The notes beneath the pieces were generated by a model. The model had not been told where the DNA came from, searched no databases, and was given only the letters and a program-made list of their open reading frames with translations. A stretch of 56,389 bases of DNA from Fibrobacteria bacterium. GTDB lineage: Bacteria > Fibrobacterota > Fibrobacteria > UBA11236. The position numbers and the translations under genes are program-made. Shown here in pieces: positions 10,625-18,531 of this stretch (the first letter of the stretch is position 1; the number at the start of each line of letters is the position of its first letter). The DNA is taken from assembly GCA_021155885.1 (NCBI GenBank), contig JAJNBB010000006.1, positions 1 through 56,389 on the forward strand. The letters run 5' to 3'.

Positions 10625-10771
10625 ATGAATAGGATTTTGCGTAGGGCGCTGATCGCCGTGAGCAACGTGCCCTGGGTCAACCGCATCCTTTGCACCCATC
10701 TGGGCGGGCAGGTATGGCGCGCCGACAAGACGGTGCGTTGCATGGAGTGCGGCAAGATCTGGAAGTACTAG
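10625..10771 (+). CDS. 48-aa basic protein with CxH and CxxC pairs (possible zinc ribbon)
   Basis: The short gene starts at ATG 10625 with a good AAAGGACGG ribosome-binding site and ends at TAG 10769-10771. The product is 48 residues, starts with a basic amphipathic helix (MNRILRRALIAVSNVPWVNR), and then has CTH at residues 23-25 and CMEC at 39-42 before GKIWKY. One CxH and one CxxC pair about 14 residues apart would suit a small zinc site. Codon use is like the neighbours (GGC, CTG, AAG). It stands alone on the plus strand between two reverse-strand genes. I do not recognise the family. Confidence 0.65.
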   Translation: MNRILRRALIAVSNVPWVNRILCTHLGGQVWRADKTVRCMECGKIWKY

Positions 10772-10785
10772 GCGCCCGGAGCGCC
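10771..10785. terminator. Short GC hairpin between convergent genes
   Basis: GGCGC (10771-10775) and GCGCC (10781-10785) form a 5-bp stem with a 5-nt loop directly after the 48-aa gene and 2 bp from the end of the yejA-like gene. There is no clear T-run, so its termination strength is doubtful. Confidence 0.3.
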
Positions 10786-10786
10786 T

Positions 10787-12592
10787 TCAGTCCCGATAGC
10801 GCACCGCCCCCGTGTCCACGGGCTGGCTTTTCTTTCCCCGTACCGCGGCGTCCTTGTCCTTGTCGACGAACCAGTAGGGGATGATGGCGTCTTCGCGGTT
10901 GTACTTGTCGAGCAGGTATTTCGGCGTGCCGAAGCGGTTCCAATAGAGCAGGCGCGTGTTGTCGGACTGCCACAGGAGGATGTAGGGGACGATGGCGGTC
11001 AGGCGGGCGTCGAGCTTCGCGAGGATCTCGTTCCGCTTGCCCAGGTCCATCTCGGTTTTCTGCGCCTCGATCAGCGCGTCGATTTCCTTGTCCTTTACCC
11101 CCGGATAATTGTTTGAGGCGATCTCGTCCGCGGTGGAGGATTTCCACGAGGCTTCGGGATCGCGCAGGCGGCTCGCTCCCCAAGCCGCCCAGTACAGGTC
11201 GAAATCATGGTTGTCCATGCGCTTGCTGACCGTCGAGGCCGACATCTGGTCCAGGCGCGCGTCGACGCCCGCTTTCTTAAGGTCCTCGAGGTACACGTTG
11301 TAGTGCGGCATCACCGAGGCCGTGAGGAAGGTCAGCGAGAACCGCTTGCCGCCCTTCGTCAGCACGCCGTCGGGCCCGGGCTTCCAGCCCGCCTCGGCGA
11401 AGAGCTTGCGCGCTTTTCCGGGGTTGTATTCCAGGAAGGGGGCGTTCGGGTTCTTGTTTCCCGGGTACAGGTCGGGGTAATAGGAGTTCAGCAGGAAGTA
11501 CTGGTTGTACATCAGCTTGTCGTTGATCAGCTCGCGGTTGAGCAGGTGCGAAAGGGCCAGGCGCACGCGCACGTCCTGGAAGAGCGGGCGGCGGAGGTTG
11601 ATGGCGAAGCCCTGGAAACCCTTGGGCTCCTGGTTGTAGATCGCGTGGCGGGCCACCGCGCCCGTGGCGATGCCCGGGATCTGCGCCACGCCGGTCTGCT
11701 CGGCCCACAGCGCGGCGGTATAGATCGGGTAGGCGTCGAAATCGCCCTTCTTGAACGCCTCCAGCGCCTTGTTCCGGTCTTCCATGAAGCGGTATTTGAT
11801 CTGGCCGAAGTTGTATTTGTACTGGTTGTAGCGGCGGGTTCTTCCCCACCAGTCGTCGCGGCGCTCCAGGGAGATGTAGCGCTCACGCTTCACTTCGCCC
11901 AGCCGGTACGGGCCGCTGACGACCTCGAAATCGAAGTTGCGGGTGTTGAAGTCCTTGCCCTTCCAGGCGTGCTCCGGAAAGGCGACGAGGCCGGCGGCCT
12001 CCCAGAAGTTGCTCCAGTGCGCCTCGCGCGCCTGGATCCGCAGCGTCAGGCTGTCCACGGCCTCGGGGCGGTCGAAGCGCGACAAGCCCACCCGAAAGAT
12101 GGGGGTCATGTTCTTCGGGTTCATGATCACGTCGTAGAAGAACTGGAAGTCGCGTACCGTGACGGGCTTGCCGTCGCTCCAGCGGGCGCGGGGATCGATA
12201 TGGAAGGTGAAGGTTTTCCCGTCTTCCGAGATCTCCCAGCTTTCGGCCAGCACGCCCACCGGTTCGTCCTTGGTCGAATGCAAAGTCACCAGGCTCTCGT
12301 AGAGCAGGTCCATCACGCTCTTGGCGAAGCTCGTGTAGTCGAGCCACATGTTGATGGATTTGGGGGAGGGGCCGCCCCACGTCACGTAGGTCCCGCCCGC
12401 GGCAGCGGCGGGGTTGGCGATCGGGTCAAACTCTCCGCCGGAGTCGACGACGGCGGCCGTGGCCGCGCCGGCGGCGCCGGGCGCCCCCGAACCCTTCTCT
12501 TCTTTTTTCTTCCCGCACCCCGTGAACGCCGCGAGGGCGAGGGTCAGGGAAGCGGTGAGGGCGGCGGAGCGGATGGAGAAAAGTGAAAGCAT
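10787..12592 (-). CDS. yejA: Peptide ABC transporter substrate-binding lipoprotein, YejA type
   Basis: The 601-aa protein has a lipoprotein signal with the lipobox FTGC at residues 23-26, followed by a Lys/Glu-rich tether. It then follows the SBP_bac_5 pattern: MDLLYESLV, LAESWEISEDGKTFTFHI, ARWSDGKPVTVRDFQFFYD, and the late FAEAGWKPGPDGVLTKGGKR segment that is close to YejA. The length (about 600) also fits YejA. It would bind peptide-like substrate in the periplasm and hand it to the YejB/YejE channel. It faces the oppA-like gene across an 85-bp divergent gap. Between it and the rest of the yej block lie the 48-aa gene on the other strand and the PhyH-type gene. Confidence 0.88.
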   Translation of the reverse strand: MLSLFSIRSAALTASLTLALAAFTGCGKKKEEKGSGAPGAAGAATAAVVDSGGEFDPIANPAAAAGGTYVTWGGPSPKSINMWLDYTSFAKSVMDLLYESLVTLHSTKDEPVGVLAESWEISEDGKTFTFHIDPRARWSDGKPVTVRDFQFFYDVIMNPKNMTPIFRVGLSRFDRPEAVDSLTLRIQAREAHWSNFWEAAGLVAFPEHAWKGKDFNTRNFDFEVVSGPYRLGEVKRERYISLERRDDWWGRTRRYNQYKYNFGQIKYRFMEDRNKALEAFKKGDFDAYPIYTAALWAEQTGVAQIPGIATGAVARHAIYNQEPKGFQGFAINLRRPLFQDVRVRLALSHLLNRELINDKLMYNQYFLLNSYYPDLYPGNKNPNAPFLEYNPGKARKLFAEAGWKPGPDGVLTKGGKRFSLTFLTASVMPHYNVYLEDLKKAGVDARLDQMSASTVSKRMDNHDFDLYWAAWGASRLRDPEASWKSSTADEIASNNYPGVKDKEIDALIEAQKTEMDLGKRNEILAKLDARLTAIVPYILLWQSDNTRLLYWNRFGTPKYLLDKYNREDAIIPYWFVDKDKDAAVRGKKSQPVDTGAVRYRD

Positions 12593-12677
12593 GGTATCCC
12601 CGTCGAGGCGTCTGGAACTGGAAGTCCGGAATCTAGCAAAGACCCGGTTTCAGAAGCCAGAAGTTACCTTGTCCGCC

Positions 12678-14468
12678 ATGACGAAGCCGGTTTGGGGCGC
12701 CCTCTTTCGGCCGCTATGGCTGGGGATCCTTTCCATGGGGATCCTGGGGAGCTGCACGCCTGACTGGGGAAGAGGCGAGCCCGGCAGCGTGTACCGGGGG
12801 GCGCTGATCGCCAACCTGAAAACCTTCGACCCCGCGCAAGCCTCGGACTCGTATTCGAACCAGAGCCAGTTCCAGGTTTACGAGGCATTGTACGAGTACA
12901 AGTACCTGGCCCGTCCCTACGAAATCCAGCCCTGCCTCGCGGCGGCGCTTCCCGAAGTCAGCGCGGACGGCCGCGTTTACATCATCCGCGTGCGCACCGA
13001 CATCGAGTTCCAGGACGACCCCGCCTTTCCCGGCGGCAAGGGCCGCCGGATCAACGCCCACGACTTCGTCTACAGCATCAAGCGCCTCGTCGACGTGCGC
13101 ACCCAGACCTACGGCTGGTGGATTTTCGACGGCAAGGTGGCCGGCCTCAACGATTTCCGCGCGGCCTCGGAGAAGCTCCCCCCGCTGCCGGATTCAGTGC
13201 ACCCCGCCCTGTACGACCGGGAAGTCGCGGGCCTGCGCGCGCTCGACGACAGCACCTTGCGCATCGAGCTCACGCGGCCCTACCCGTACTTCAAGTACAT
13301 CCTGGCCATGCCGTACGCCGCGTTCGTGGCGCACGAGGTCGTCGACCATTACGGGCCCGAGTTCCTCAACCATCCCGTGGGCACGGGTCCCTACGTGCTC
13401 AAGGAATGGCGCCGCGGGCTGCGCCTGACCTTCGAGCGCAATCCCAAGTACCGCCACGGTTTCTACCCCTCCGAGGGAACCGCCGAGGACAGCGCGAACG
13501 GCCTGCTGGCGGATTCCGGCAAGGCGCTGCCCTTCATCGACCGCGCGGAGCTATACATCTACAACGAGACGCAGCCGATGTGGCTGAACTTTTTGCGCGG
13601 CAACCTCGACCGCAGCAGCATCCCCAAGGACAATTATTCCCAGGCGGTCGACCCCGAGCGCGGGCTGCGCGGGGAGATCGCCGAGAAGGGCGTCACCCTC
13701 ACGCGCATGTGGCAGCTGGACCTGATCTACATGTGCTTCAACATGATCGACCCCGTGCTGGGGAAGCACAAGAAGCTGCGGCAGGCGATGTCGCTGGCGT
13801 ACGACGTCGAGACGGTGCTGGACCGTTTTTACAACGGCCGCGGGATCCGCGCGCAGAGCTTCATCCCGCCGGAGATTTCCGGCTTCGACTCTTCCTTCCG
13901 CAGCCCGTATGGAACGTACGACGTGGAACGCGCCCGCCGGCTGCTGGCCGAGGCCGGCTTTCCCGGCGGCAAGGGCCTCCCCGCGTTTTCGTACCTCACG
14001 ATCGCCTCGACCGAGATGCGCCAGCGCGGCGAGCACTTCGCGCAGAACATGGCCGCCATCGGCGTGAAGGTGAACGTGGAGAGCTGCACGTGGCCGGAAT
14101 ACCTGGAACGCATGCAAAATCGCAAGTTCCAGATCGTGGGGGCCTCGTGGATGGCCGACTACCCCGACCCCGAGAACTTTATGCAGCTGCTCTACGGGCC
14201 CAACAAGCCGCCCGGAGAGAATAACGCGAGCTACCAGAACGACGCCTACGACCGTCTGTTCGAAAAAGCATCCGTGCTTTCGGACGGCCCCGAGCGGTTC
14301 GCCCTGATCGAGCGCATGAAGGCCATCGCGGCCGAGGACGCCCCGTGGATTTTCGTGGTGCACCGGCAAGCCGCCGTGCTTTCGTATAAGCGCCTGGGAA
14401 ACCTGAAGTCGCACGCCGTGGCGGAGAGCCCGATCAAGTATTACAAGATCGTGGGGACGCGGAAATGA
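12678..14468 (+). CDS. Oligopeptide ABC transporter substrate-binding lipoprotein (OppA/DppA family)
   Basis: The 596-aa product starts at ATG 12678. It has a short signal with the lipobox LGSC (cysteine near residue 23) and then SBP_bac_5 features: ANLKTFDPAQASDSYS, YEALYEYKYLARPYEIQPCL, GTGPYVLKEWRRG, and the WMADYPDPENFMQLLYGPN segment typical of OppA proteins. A longer in-frame ORF starts at 12414, but that part is antisense to the yejA-like gene and has no signal peptide, so it is rejected. The protein would bind peptides outside the inner membrane for the two permeases encoded downstream. It is divergent from the yejA-like gene, so the two importers could share a control region. Confidence 0.9.
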   Translation: MTKPVWGALFRPLWLGILSMGILGSCTPDWGRGEPGSVYRGALIANLKTFDPAQASDSYSNQSQFQVYEALYEYKYLARPYEIQPCLAAALPEVSADGRVYIIRVRTDIEFQDDPAFPGGKGRRINAHDFVYSIKRLVDVRTQTYGWWIFDGKVAGLNDFRAASEKLPPLPDSVHPALYDREVAGLRALDDSTLRIELTRPYPYFKYILAMPYAAFVAHEVVDHYGPEFLNHPVGTGPYVLKEWRRGLRLTFERNPKYRHGFYPSEGTAEDSANGLLADSGKALPFIDRAELYIYNETQPMWLNFLRGNLDRSSIPKDNYSQAVDPERGLRGEIAEKGVTLTRMWQLDLIYMCFNMIDPVLGKHKKLRQAMSLAYDVETVLDRFYNGRGIRAQSFIPPEISGFDSSFRSPYGTYDVERARRLLAEAGFPGGKGLPAFSYLTIASTEMRQRGEHFAQNMAAIGVKVNVESCTWPEYLERMQNRKFQIVGASWMADYPDPENFMQLLYGPNKPPGENNASYQNDAYDRLFEKASVLSDGPERFALIERMKAIAAEDAPWIFVVHRQAAVLSYKRLGNLKSHAVAESPIKYYKIVGTRK

Positions 14469-14471
14469 GAA

Positions 14472-14560
14472 CGGTTGTCGGTTGTTGGTTGTTAGTGAGC
14501 GCGGGAGGCTTCCCGTGAAAGCGCCTGTGTTTTCCAACAATCAACAACCGACAACCGAAA
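14472..14560. repeat. Heptad-phased inverted repeat (GGTTGTT type), copy 2, inside the opp block
   Basis: The left arm 14472-14494 (CGGTTGTCGGTTGTTGGTTG and onward) and the right arm 14533-14560 (AACAACCGACAACCG core) are almost perfect reverse complements in 7-nt steps. The loop contains a small CGGGAGGCTTCCCG hairpin. The element lies between the oppA-like and oppB-like genes, in the same kind of place as the copy in the yej block. Confidence 0.75.
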
Positions 14561-14594
14561 ACGAAACACGTTCGGCCCTCGGAGGAAGTGCCCC

Positions 14595-15527
14595 ATGATC
14601 TCCTTCCTCCCGCGCCGTTTGCTGCATGCGCTGGCGACCTTGTTCGGCATCACGCTGCTGATCTTCGCGCTGTTCCATTGGGTGGGCGGCAACCCCGCGA
14701 TCCGCATGGTGGGCAAGAACGCCACCGTGGAGGAAATCGCGAGGGTCTCGCGCCAAATGGGCTTTGACCGTCCCTTCTGGACCCAGTACCTGGATTACCT
14801 CGGCGACCTGGTGCGCTTCGATTTCGGGCGCTCCTGGGAAACCCGGCAGCGCGTCTCGGAAATGATCCTCGACGGGCTCGGGCCGTCGCTTTCGCTGGCG
14901 ATCCCCGCCTTTCTGCTGGGGACCGTGGTCGCCCTGACCGTGGCGCTCACCGCCGCCCTGTACCGCGACCGCTGGCCCGACCGCACGCTGGTGATGCTCG
15001 CGATCGCGGGCATGAGCGTGAGCATGCTGGCGTTCATCATCGCGGCGCAATACCTCTTCGCCTTCCGGGCCGGCTGGTTTCCCATTTCGGGCTGGGAGCC
15101 CGGCCTGCGCGGCGTTCCCTTCCTCGCGCTGCCCGTCGGCATCTGGATCGCGGCCAGCCTGGGGTCCGCGGTGCGCTTTTACCGCGCGGTGTTCATCGAG
15201 GAGATGCGCAAGGAATACGTCCTCACGGCGCGGGCGAAGGGGCTGGCGTGGCCGCGCATCCTGACCCGCCACGTGCTTCCCAACGCGATGATCCCCGTGC
15301 TGACCCATGTGGTCATGGAATTGCCGATGCTGTTCACCGGGTCGCTGCTGCTGGAGAACTTCTTCGGCATCCCGGGACTCGGCAACATGAGCATCAACGC
15401 CATCAACGCCTCCGACCTGCCGGTCATCAAGGCCATGACCTTCATCGGCGCGGTCCTGTACCTGGGCGCCAACATCCTGGGCGACGTGCTGTATGCCGTC
15501 GTCGATCCCCGCGTGAGGGTTTCCTGA
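14595..15527 (+). CDS. Oligopeptide ABC transporter permease, OppB/DppB family
   Basis: The 310-aa protein has the OppB start (PRRLLHALATLFGITLLIFAL), the FHWVGGNPAIRMVG loop and six membrane helices. Its EAA motif is EYVLTARAKGLAWPRILTRHVLPNA, and it ends YAVVDPRVRVS. It forms half of the inner-membrane channel. A GGAGG ribosome-binding site stands before ATG 14595. The stop overlaps the start of the next permease (ATGA), so the two are translationally coupled. A heptad-repeat element lies in the 126-bp gap to the binding-protein gene. Confidence 0.92.
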   Translation: MISFLPRRLLHALATLFGITLLIFALFHWVGGNPAIRMVGKNATVEEIARVSRQMGFDRPFWTQYLDYLGDLVRFDFGRSWETRQRVSEMILDGLGPSLSLAIPAFLLGTVVALTVALTAALYRDRWPDRTLVMLAIAGMSVSMLAFIIAAQYLFAFRAGWFPISGWEPGLRGVPFLALPVGIWIAASLGSAVRFYRAVFIEEMRKEYVLTARAKGLAWPRILTRHVLPNAMIPVLTHVVMELPMLFTGSLLLENFFGIPGLGNMSINAINASDLPVIKAMTFIGAVLYLGANILGDVLYAVVDPRVRVS

Positions 15528-16375
15528 TGCGCGATTTATGGGCCCGGATCCGGCGGCGCTTCGGCCGCGACGTATTGGCGACGACTGCCGTGGTCGTGAT
15601 CGCCTTGTACATCCTGGCGGGCCTGTTGGCCCTCGCGGGCGTTCTCGCGCCCGGCTACTCCCAACAGATCGGCGAGGCCTACGCGCCGCCGTCGGCCGCT
15701 CACCCCCTCGGCCTGGACGTGCTGGGCCGGTCGGTGTGGGAGCGCGTCGTCCAGGGTTCGCGCGTCGCGCTCATCGTGGGGTTCTTCTCCACCGTGATCG
15801 CCATCCCGCTGGGCACCGTGCTGGGCTTGGTCGCCGGTTACTTCCGGGGATGGATGGACGCCTTCGTGGTCTGGCTCTATTCGACCCTCGACGCGGTGCC
15901 GACCATTCTCCTGCTTCTTGCGCTGGCCCTGGTCCTGCCCACGGGCAAGGGACTCGCCACCGTGTGCATCGCGCTCGGCGTGACCTCGTGGGTCAGCACC
16001 TGCCGCTTCGTGCGCGGCGAGGTCATCCGCCAGAAGGAGCTCGACTACGTCCGCGCGGCCCGCTCCGTCGGCGCCACCGACAGCCGTATCCTCTTCGTTC
16101 ACCTGCTGCCGAATGTCCTCCATCTCGTGCTCGTGCAGGCTTCCCTTGTCTTTGTCTATTCGATCAAGAGCGAAGTGATCCTCTCCTACCTGGGCGTGGG
16201 GGTGCAGAACTTCCCGAGCTGGGGCGTGATGATCGACGACGCGCGCCTCGAGCTCGTGGGCCGCGGCGTCTGGTGGCAGTTCGCCGCCGCCACGGCCGCG
16301 CTGTTCGTGCTCGTGCTGGCCTTCAACCTGTTCAACGATGCGTTGAAGGATGCCTTGGATCCGAAGGAGGGGTAA
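15527..16375 (+). CDS. Oligopeptide ABC transporter permease, OppC/DppC family
   Basis: The 282-aa protein starts at ATG 15527, which overlaps the stop of the oppB-like gene by one base (TGATG). It has an N-terminal membrane helix (residues about 20-42), the OppC signature HPLGLDVLGRSVWERVVQG, and further membrane helices. The EAA motif is DYVRAARSVGATDSRILFVHLLPN, and the end is FNLFNDALKDALDPKEG. It pairs with the OppB-like permease. No OppD/OppF ATPase gene follows; the next gene encodes a small membrane protein, so the energy-coupling subunits must be encoded elsewhere. Confidence 0.92.
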   Translation: MRDLWARIRRRFGRDVLATTAVVVIALYILAGLLALAGVLAPGYSQQIGEAYAPPSAAHPLGLDVLGRSVWERVVQGSRVALIVGFFSTVIAIPLGTVLGLVAGYFRGWMDAFVVWLYSTLDAVPTILLLLALALVLPTGKGLATVCIALGVTSWVSTCRFVRGEVIRQKELDYVRAARSVGATDSRILFVHLLPNVLHLVLVQASLVFVYSIKSEVILSYLGVGVQNFPSWGVMIDDARLELVGRGVWWQFAAATAALFVLVLAFNLFNDALKDALDPKEG

Positions 16376-16376
16376 A

Positions 16377-16820
16377 ATGAATCGGCAGGGTCTCGTCGGC
16401 CGCCTTCCCGAAATCATGCTGGGATCCACGCTGGCCGTTTCCTGGCTCGCTGCGATCCTGGCCTTGCCCGACCCGGAATATCAGGGCCTGGAGATTCCCG
16501 TCGCCCTGGTGATGAGTCCGCTTTTTGGCGCCTTGTTCGGCTGGCCCTTGGCCTGGCTGGTGGGGAAAACGTCGCGCAAGAGCTCCGGCGCCCTGCTGAC
16601 ACGGATCCCCTTGTACCTGGTGGGGGTCGGCGCCTCCATGCTAGCCGCCTTGCTGGCCCTGCGCGCCTTGTGGTCCTTCTCCACGCGCGGCACCGAGGGA
16701 TTCATCCTCCCCTTTTTCGCCGTGTTCGGGTACATGTTCCTGGCGCGCCTGAGAAAGCTGGAAGCCTCGCTCGGGCGCACATCGAACCTGCTAAGACCCG
16801 GTTTCCGGATCGACCCCTAA
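16377..16820 (+). CDS. Hypothetical membrane protein with about four helices
   Basis: The 147-aa product starts at ATG 16377 with a strong AAGGAGG ribosome-binding site, one base after the oppC-like stop. Four hydrophobic stretches are visible (from about residues 14, 38, 73 and 103), joined by short loops, with a basic tail. I do not recognise the family. Tight spacing suggests it belongs to the opp transcript, but it has no feature of a transporter ATPase or binding protein. An in-frame start at 16350 would overlap the oppC-like gene and is not favoured. Confidence 0.65.
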   Translation: MNRQGLVGRLPEIMLGSTLAVSWLAAILALPDPEYQGLEIPVALVMSPLFGALFGWPLAWLVGKTSRKSSGALLTRIPLYLVGVGASMLAALLALRALWSFSTRGTEGFILPFFAVFGYMFLARLRKLEASLGRTSNLLRPGFRIDP

Positions 16821-16860
16821 ACCAGTTGCCTGTATCTTCATCGAAGAGAATCAAGGATCC

Positions 16861-17379
16861 ATGCCCCGCTACGTAGCCCTCCTTCGCGGCGTCAGCCCGA
16901 TGAACCTCCGCATGCCGGACCTGAAGAAGGCCTTGGAAGCCGCCGGCTTTACGAACGTCAAGACCTTGCTCTCCAGCGGCAACGCCGCCTTCGACAGCCG
17001 CAAGGCCTCCGAAGTCGGCCTCCAAAAGAAAATCGAGCAAGCGCTGACGCGGGAATTGGGTAAGCATTTCCTTGCTATTGTGCGCGCCCAGGAAGACCTG
17101 CAAGCCCTGCTCGAGGCGGAGCCTTACGCGAAGTTCTCACTGCCGAAGGGGTCCAAGAAGGTGGTCACCTTTCTGCTTCGTGAATCCCCGGCCAAGCTGA
17201 AGCTGCCGATCGTTCTGGACAACGCGCGCATCCTCGCGATGGACGGTCATGAGGTGTTCTCGGTCTACGTTCCCGACCCGAAGAAGGGGCCGGTATTCAT
17301 GAGCCTTCTCGAGAAGACCTACGGCAAGGACATCACGACGCGCACCTGGGACACCGTCCGCAAATGCGCGGCGGCCTGA
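16861..17379 (+). CDS. DUF1697 family protein
   Basis: This 172-aa protein starts MPRYVALLRGVSPMNLRMPDLKKAL, with TNVKTLLSSGNAAFDS shortly after; both are hallmarks of the DUF1697 family (YALLRGINVGG...VKTYIQSGNVVF in relatives). The family has a ferredoxin-like fold and no proven activity. Length is typical. It begins a run of small same-strand genes (Ig lipoprotein, DUF1801, DUF5808-like, YdeI-like) that are often seen together in soil bacteria. The real role is unknown. Confidence 0.82.
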   Translation: MPRYVALLRGVSPMNLRMPDLKKALEAAGFTNVKTLLSSGNAAFDSRKASEVGLQKKIEQALTRELGKHFLAIVRAQEDLQALLEAEPYAKFSLPKGSKKVVTFLLRESPAKLKLPIVLDNARILAMDGHEVFSVYVPDPKKGPVFMSLLEKTYGKDITTRTWDTVRKCAAA

Positions 17380-17397
17380 CTTGGGCAAGGTGCGAGA

Positions 17398-17790
17398 ATG
17401 GAAAATTCCGTGATCAAGGCTTCAAAGGGACTGTTGGCCTGGATGGTTTTTTCCGGTTGCCTGTTCGACGGCAGCGAGACGTTTTCCGTGAGCGGCCCGC
17501 AACCTCATAGCGCCACCGTCGAGCTCGGGGCGGGCGCGTCGTTCAAGGTTACGGCCTCCTGTGTCGGCGCCTGCGGCGAGGTCCTGTACCAATGGCGGAA
17601 AAACGGCGTCGACCTGGTGAATGGCAAAACCGTGCCGGGATCCCTGATTGCGGGCGCCCAGGATGCGGAACTGCAAATCAGCAACGTGCATTACCAGGAT
17701 GCGGGAACTTATTCCTGCTTCGTTCGCCATCCGCCCTCCGACAGCCTGGTCAGCAACCTGGCGATCTTGAACGTGATTCCCCCGCCCTGA
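17398..17790 (+). CDS. Small Ig-like domain lipoprotein
   Basis: The 130-aa product has a short signal with the lipobox FSGC (cysteine about residue 20) and then one immunoglobulin-like domain. The features are a first cysteine in VTASCVGACGEV, the core tryptophan in YQWRKNGVDL, and the DAGTYSCFVRHP end motif with the partner cysteine. Such DAGxYxC Ig domains are common in FCB and PVC surface proteins. It would sit on the outer side of a membrane. No partner is evident. It lies 18 bp after the DUF1697 gene. Confidence 0.75.
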   Translation: MENSVIKASKGLLAWMVFSGCLFDGSETFSVSGPQPHSATVELGAGASFKVTASCVGACGEVLYQWRKNGVDLVNGKTVPGSLIAGAQDAELQISNVHYQDAGTYSCFVRHPPSDSLVSNLAILNVIPPP

Positions 17791-17823
17791 AGCGTTAATT
17801 AGTTTTCGCCCCAAGGAGATCCC

Positions 17824-18237
17824 ATGGCCAAGACCGACTACAAGAACGCCGACGAATACCTCGCCACCCTTTCTCCCGAGGCGCGCAAGATCCTTGGGAC
17901 CGTGCGCAAGACGATCCGCGCGGCCGTGCCGGGGGCGGAGGAAGTGATCAGCTACCAGATCCCCGCTTTCAAAAAGGACGGAAGCTGGATCTTCTACTAC
18001 TCGGCATATAAGGGGCACTATGCCTTGGCCTGCCCGCCGCCGTTCGCCGCCTTCAAGGCCTTCGCGAAGGAACTCGCGCCGTACAAGAAATCGGTGAGCG
18101 CCGTCCAGTTCCCGTACGACCAGCCCGTGCCCGTGGAGCTGATCACCAAGATGTCGAAGCATCAGGCGGAACAGATCCAGGCGAAGCCCGCCGCGCGTCC
18201 CGTCAAAAAGGCTGCCCCCAAGGCCAAGAAGAAATAG
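17824..18237 (+). CDS. DUF1801 (YdhG-like) protein
   Basis: The 137-aa protein has the DUF1801/YdhG pattern: EYLATLSPEARKILGTVRKTI, GAEEVISYQIPAFKKDGSWI, and YKGHYALACPPP. The family shares a YjbR/CyaY-like fold and has been suggested to act as an iron chaperone, which is not proven here. The last 25 residues are a Lys/Ala/Pro-rich tail (KPAARPVKKAAPKAKKK) that is probably disordered and could bind nucleic acid. An AAGGAGA ribosome-binding site precedes ATG 17824. Confidence 0.82.
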   Translation: MAKTDYKNADEYLATLSPEARKILGTVRKTIRAAVPGAEEVISYQIPAFKKDGSWIFYYSAYKGHYALACPPPFAAFKAFAKELAPYKKSVSAVQFPYDQPVPVELITKMSKHQAEQIQAKPAARPVKKAAPKAKKK

Positions 18238-18251
18238 CGGCCGGTTCGCAA

Positions 18252-18494
18252 ATGCGCAAGGACAAAACCCAGGAAGAGGTCAACGAGGCGGAATGGCGCG
18301 ACCCGGCCAGCTGGCGCGGGGGCTGGCTCGGCTTGTACTTCGGCAAGCGCGACGCGCGCCTGCTGGTGCCGAAGCGCAGACCCGGGGGTGGGTGGACCGT
18401 GAACCTGGCCCGCCGCGAAGGCAAGGCCCTGTTGCTCGCCTTGCTGGGCGCCGCGGTGACGGCGCTTCTGGTCGCCCTGGACCGGGCCGCCTAA
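18252..18494 (+). CDS. DUF5808-like small protein with C-terminal membrane helix
   Basis: The 80-aa product has the pattern W..GWLGLYFGKRDARLLVPKRRPGGGWTVNLAR in residues about 19-54, which resembles the DUF5808 motif (LFYxNPDDPRLFVPKRxGxGWTLNFA). One hydrophobic segment follows (ALLLALLGAAVTALLVAL) and then a charged end, so it is likely a tail-anchored or single-pass membrane protein. Function is unknown. It lies 14 bp after the DUF1801 gene and probably shares its transcript. Confidence 0.65.
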   Translation: MRKDKTQEEVNEAEWRDPASWRGGWLGLYFGKRDARLLVPKRRPGGGWTVNLARREGKALLLALLGAAVTALLVALDRAA

Positions 18495-18531
18495 GCCATT
18501 GTCAACCCGACGCATTAAATTTTCGAGCGGC

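Noticed and set aside
12414-12677. N-terminal extension of the oppA-like protein
   Set aside because: It is antisense to yejA and would place the lipoprotein signal inside the protein.
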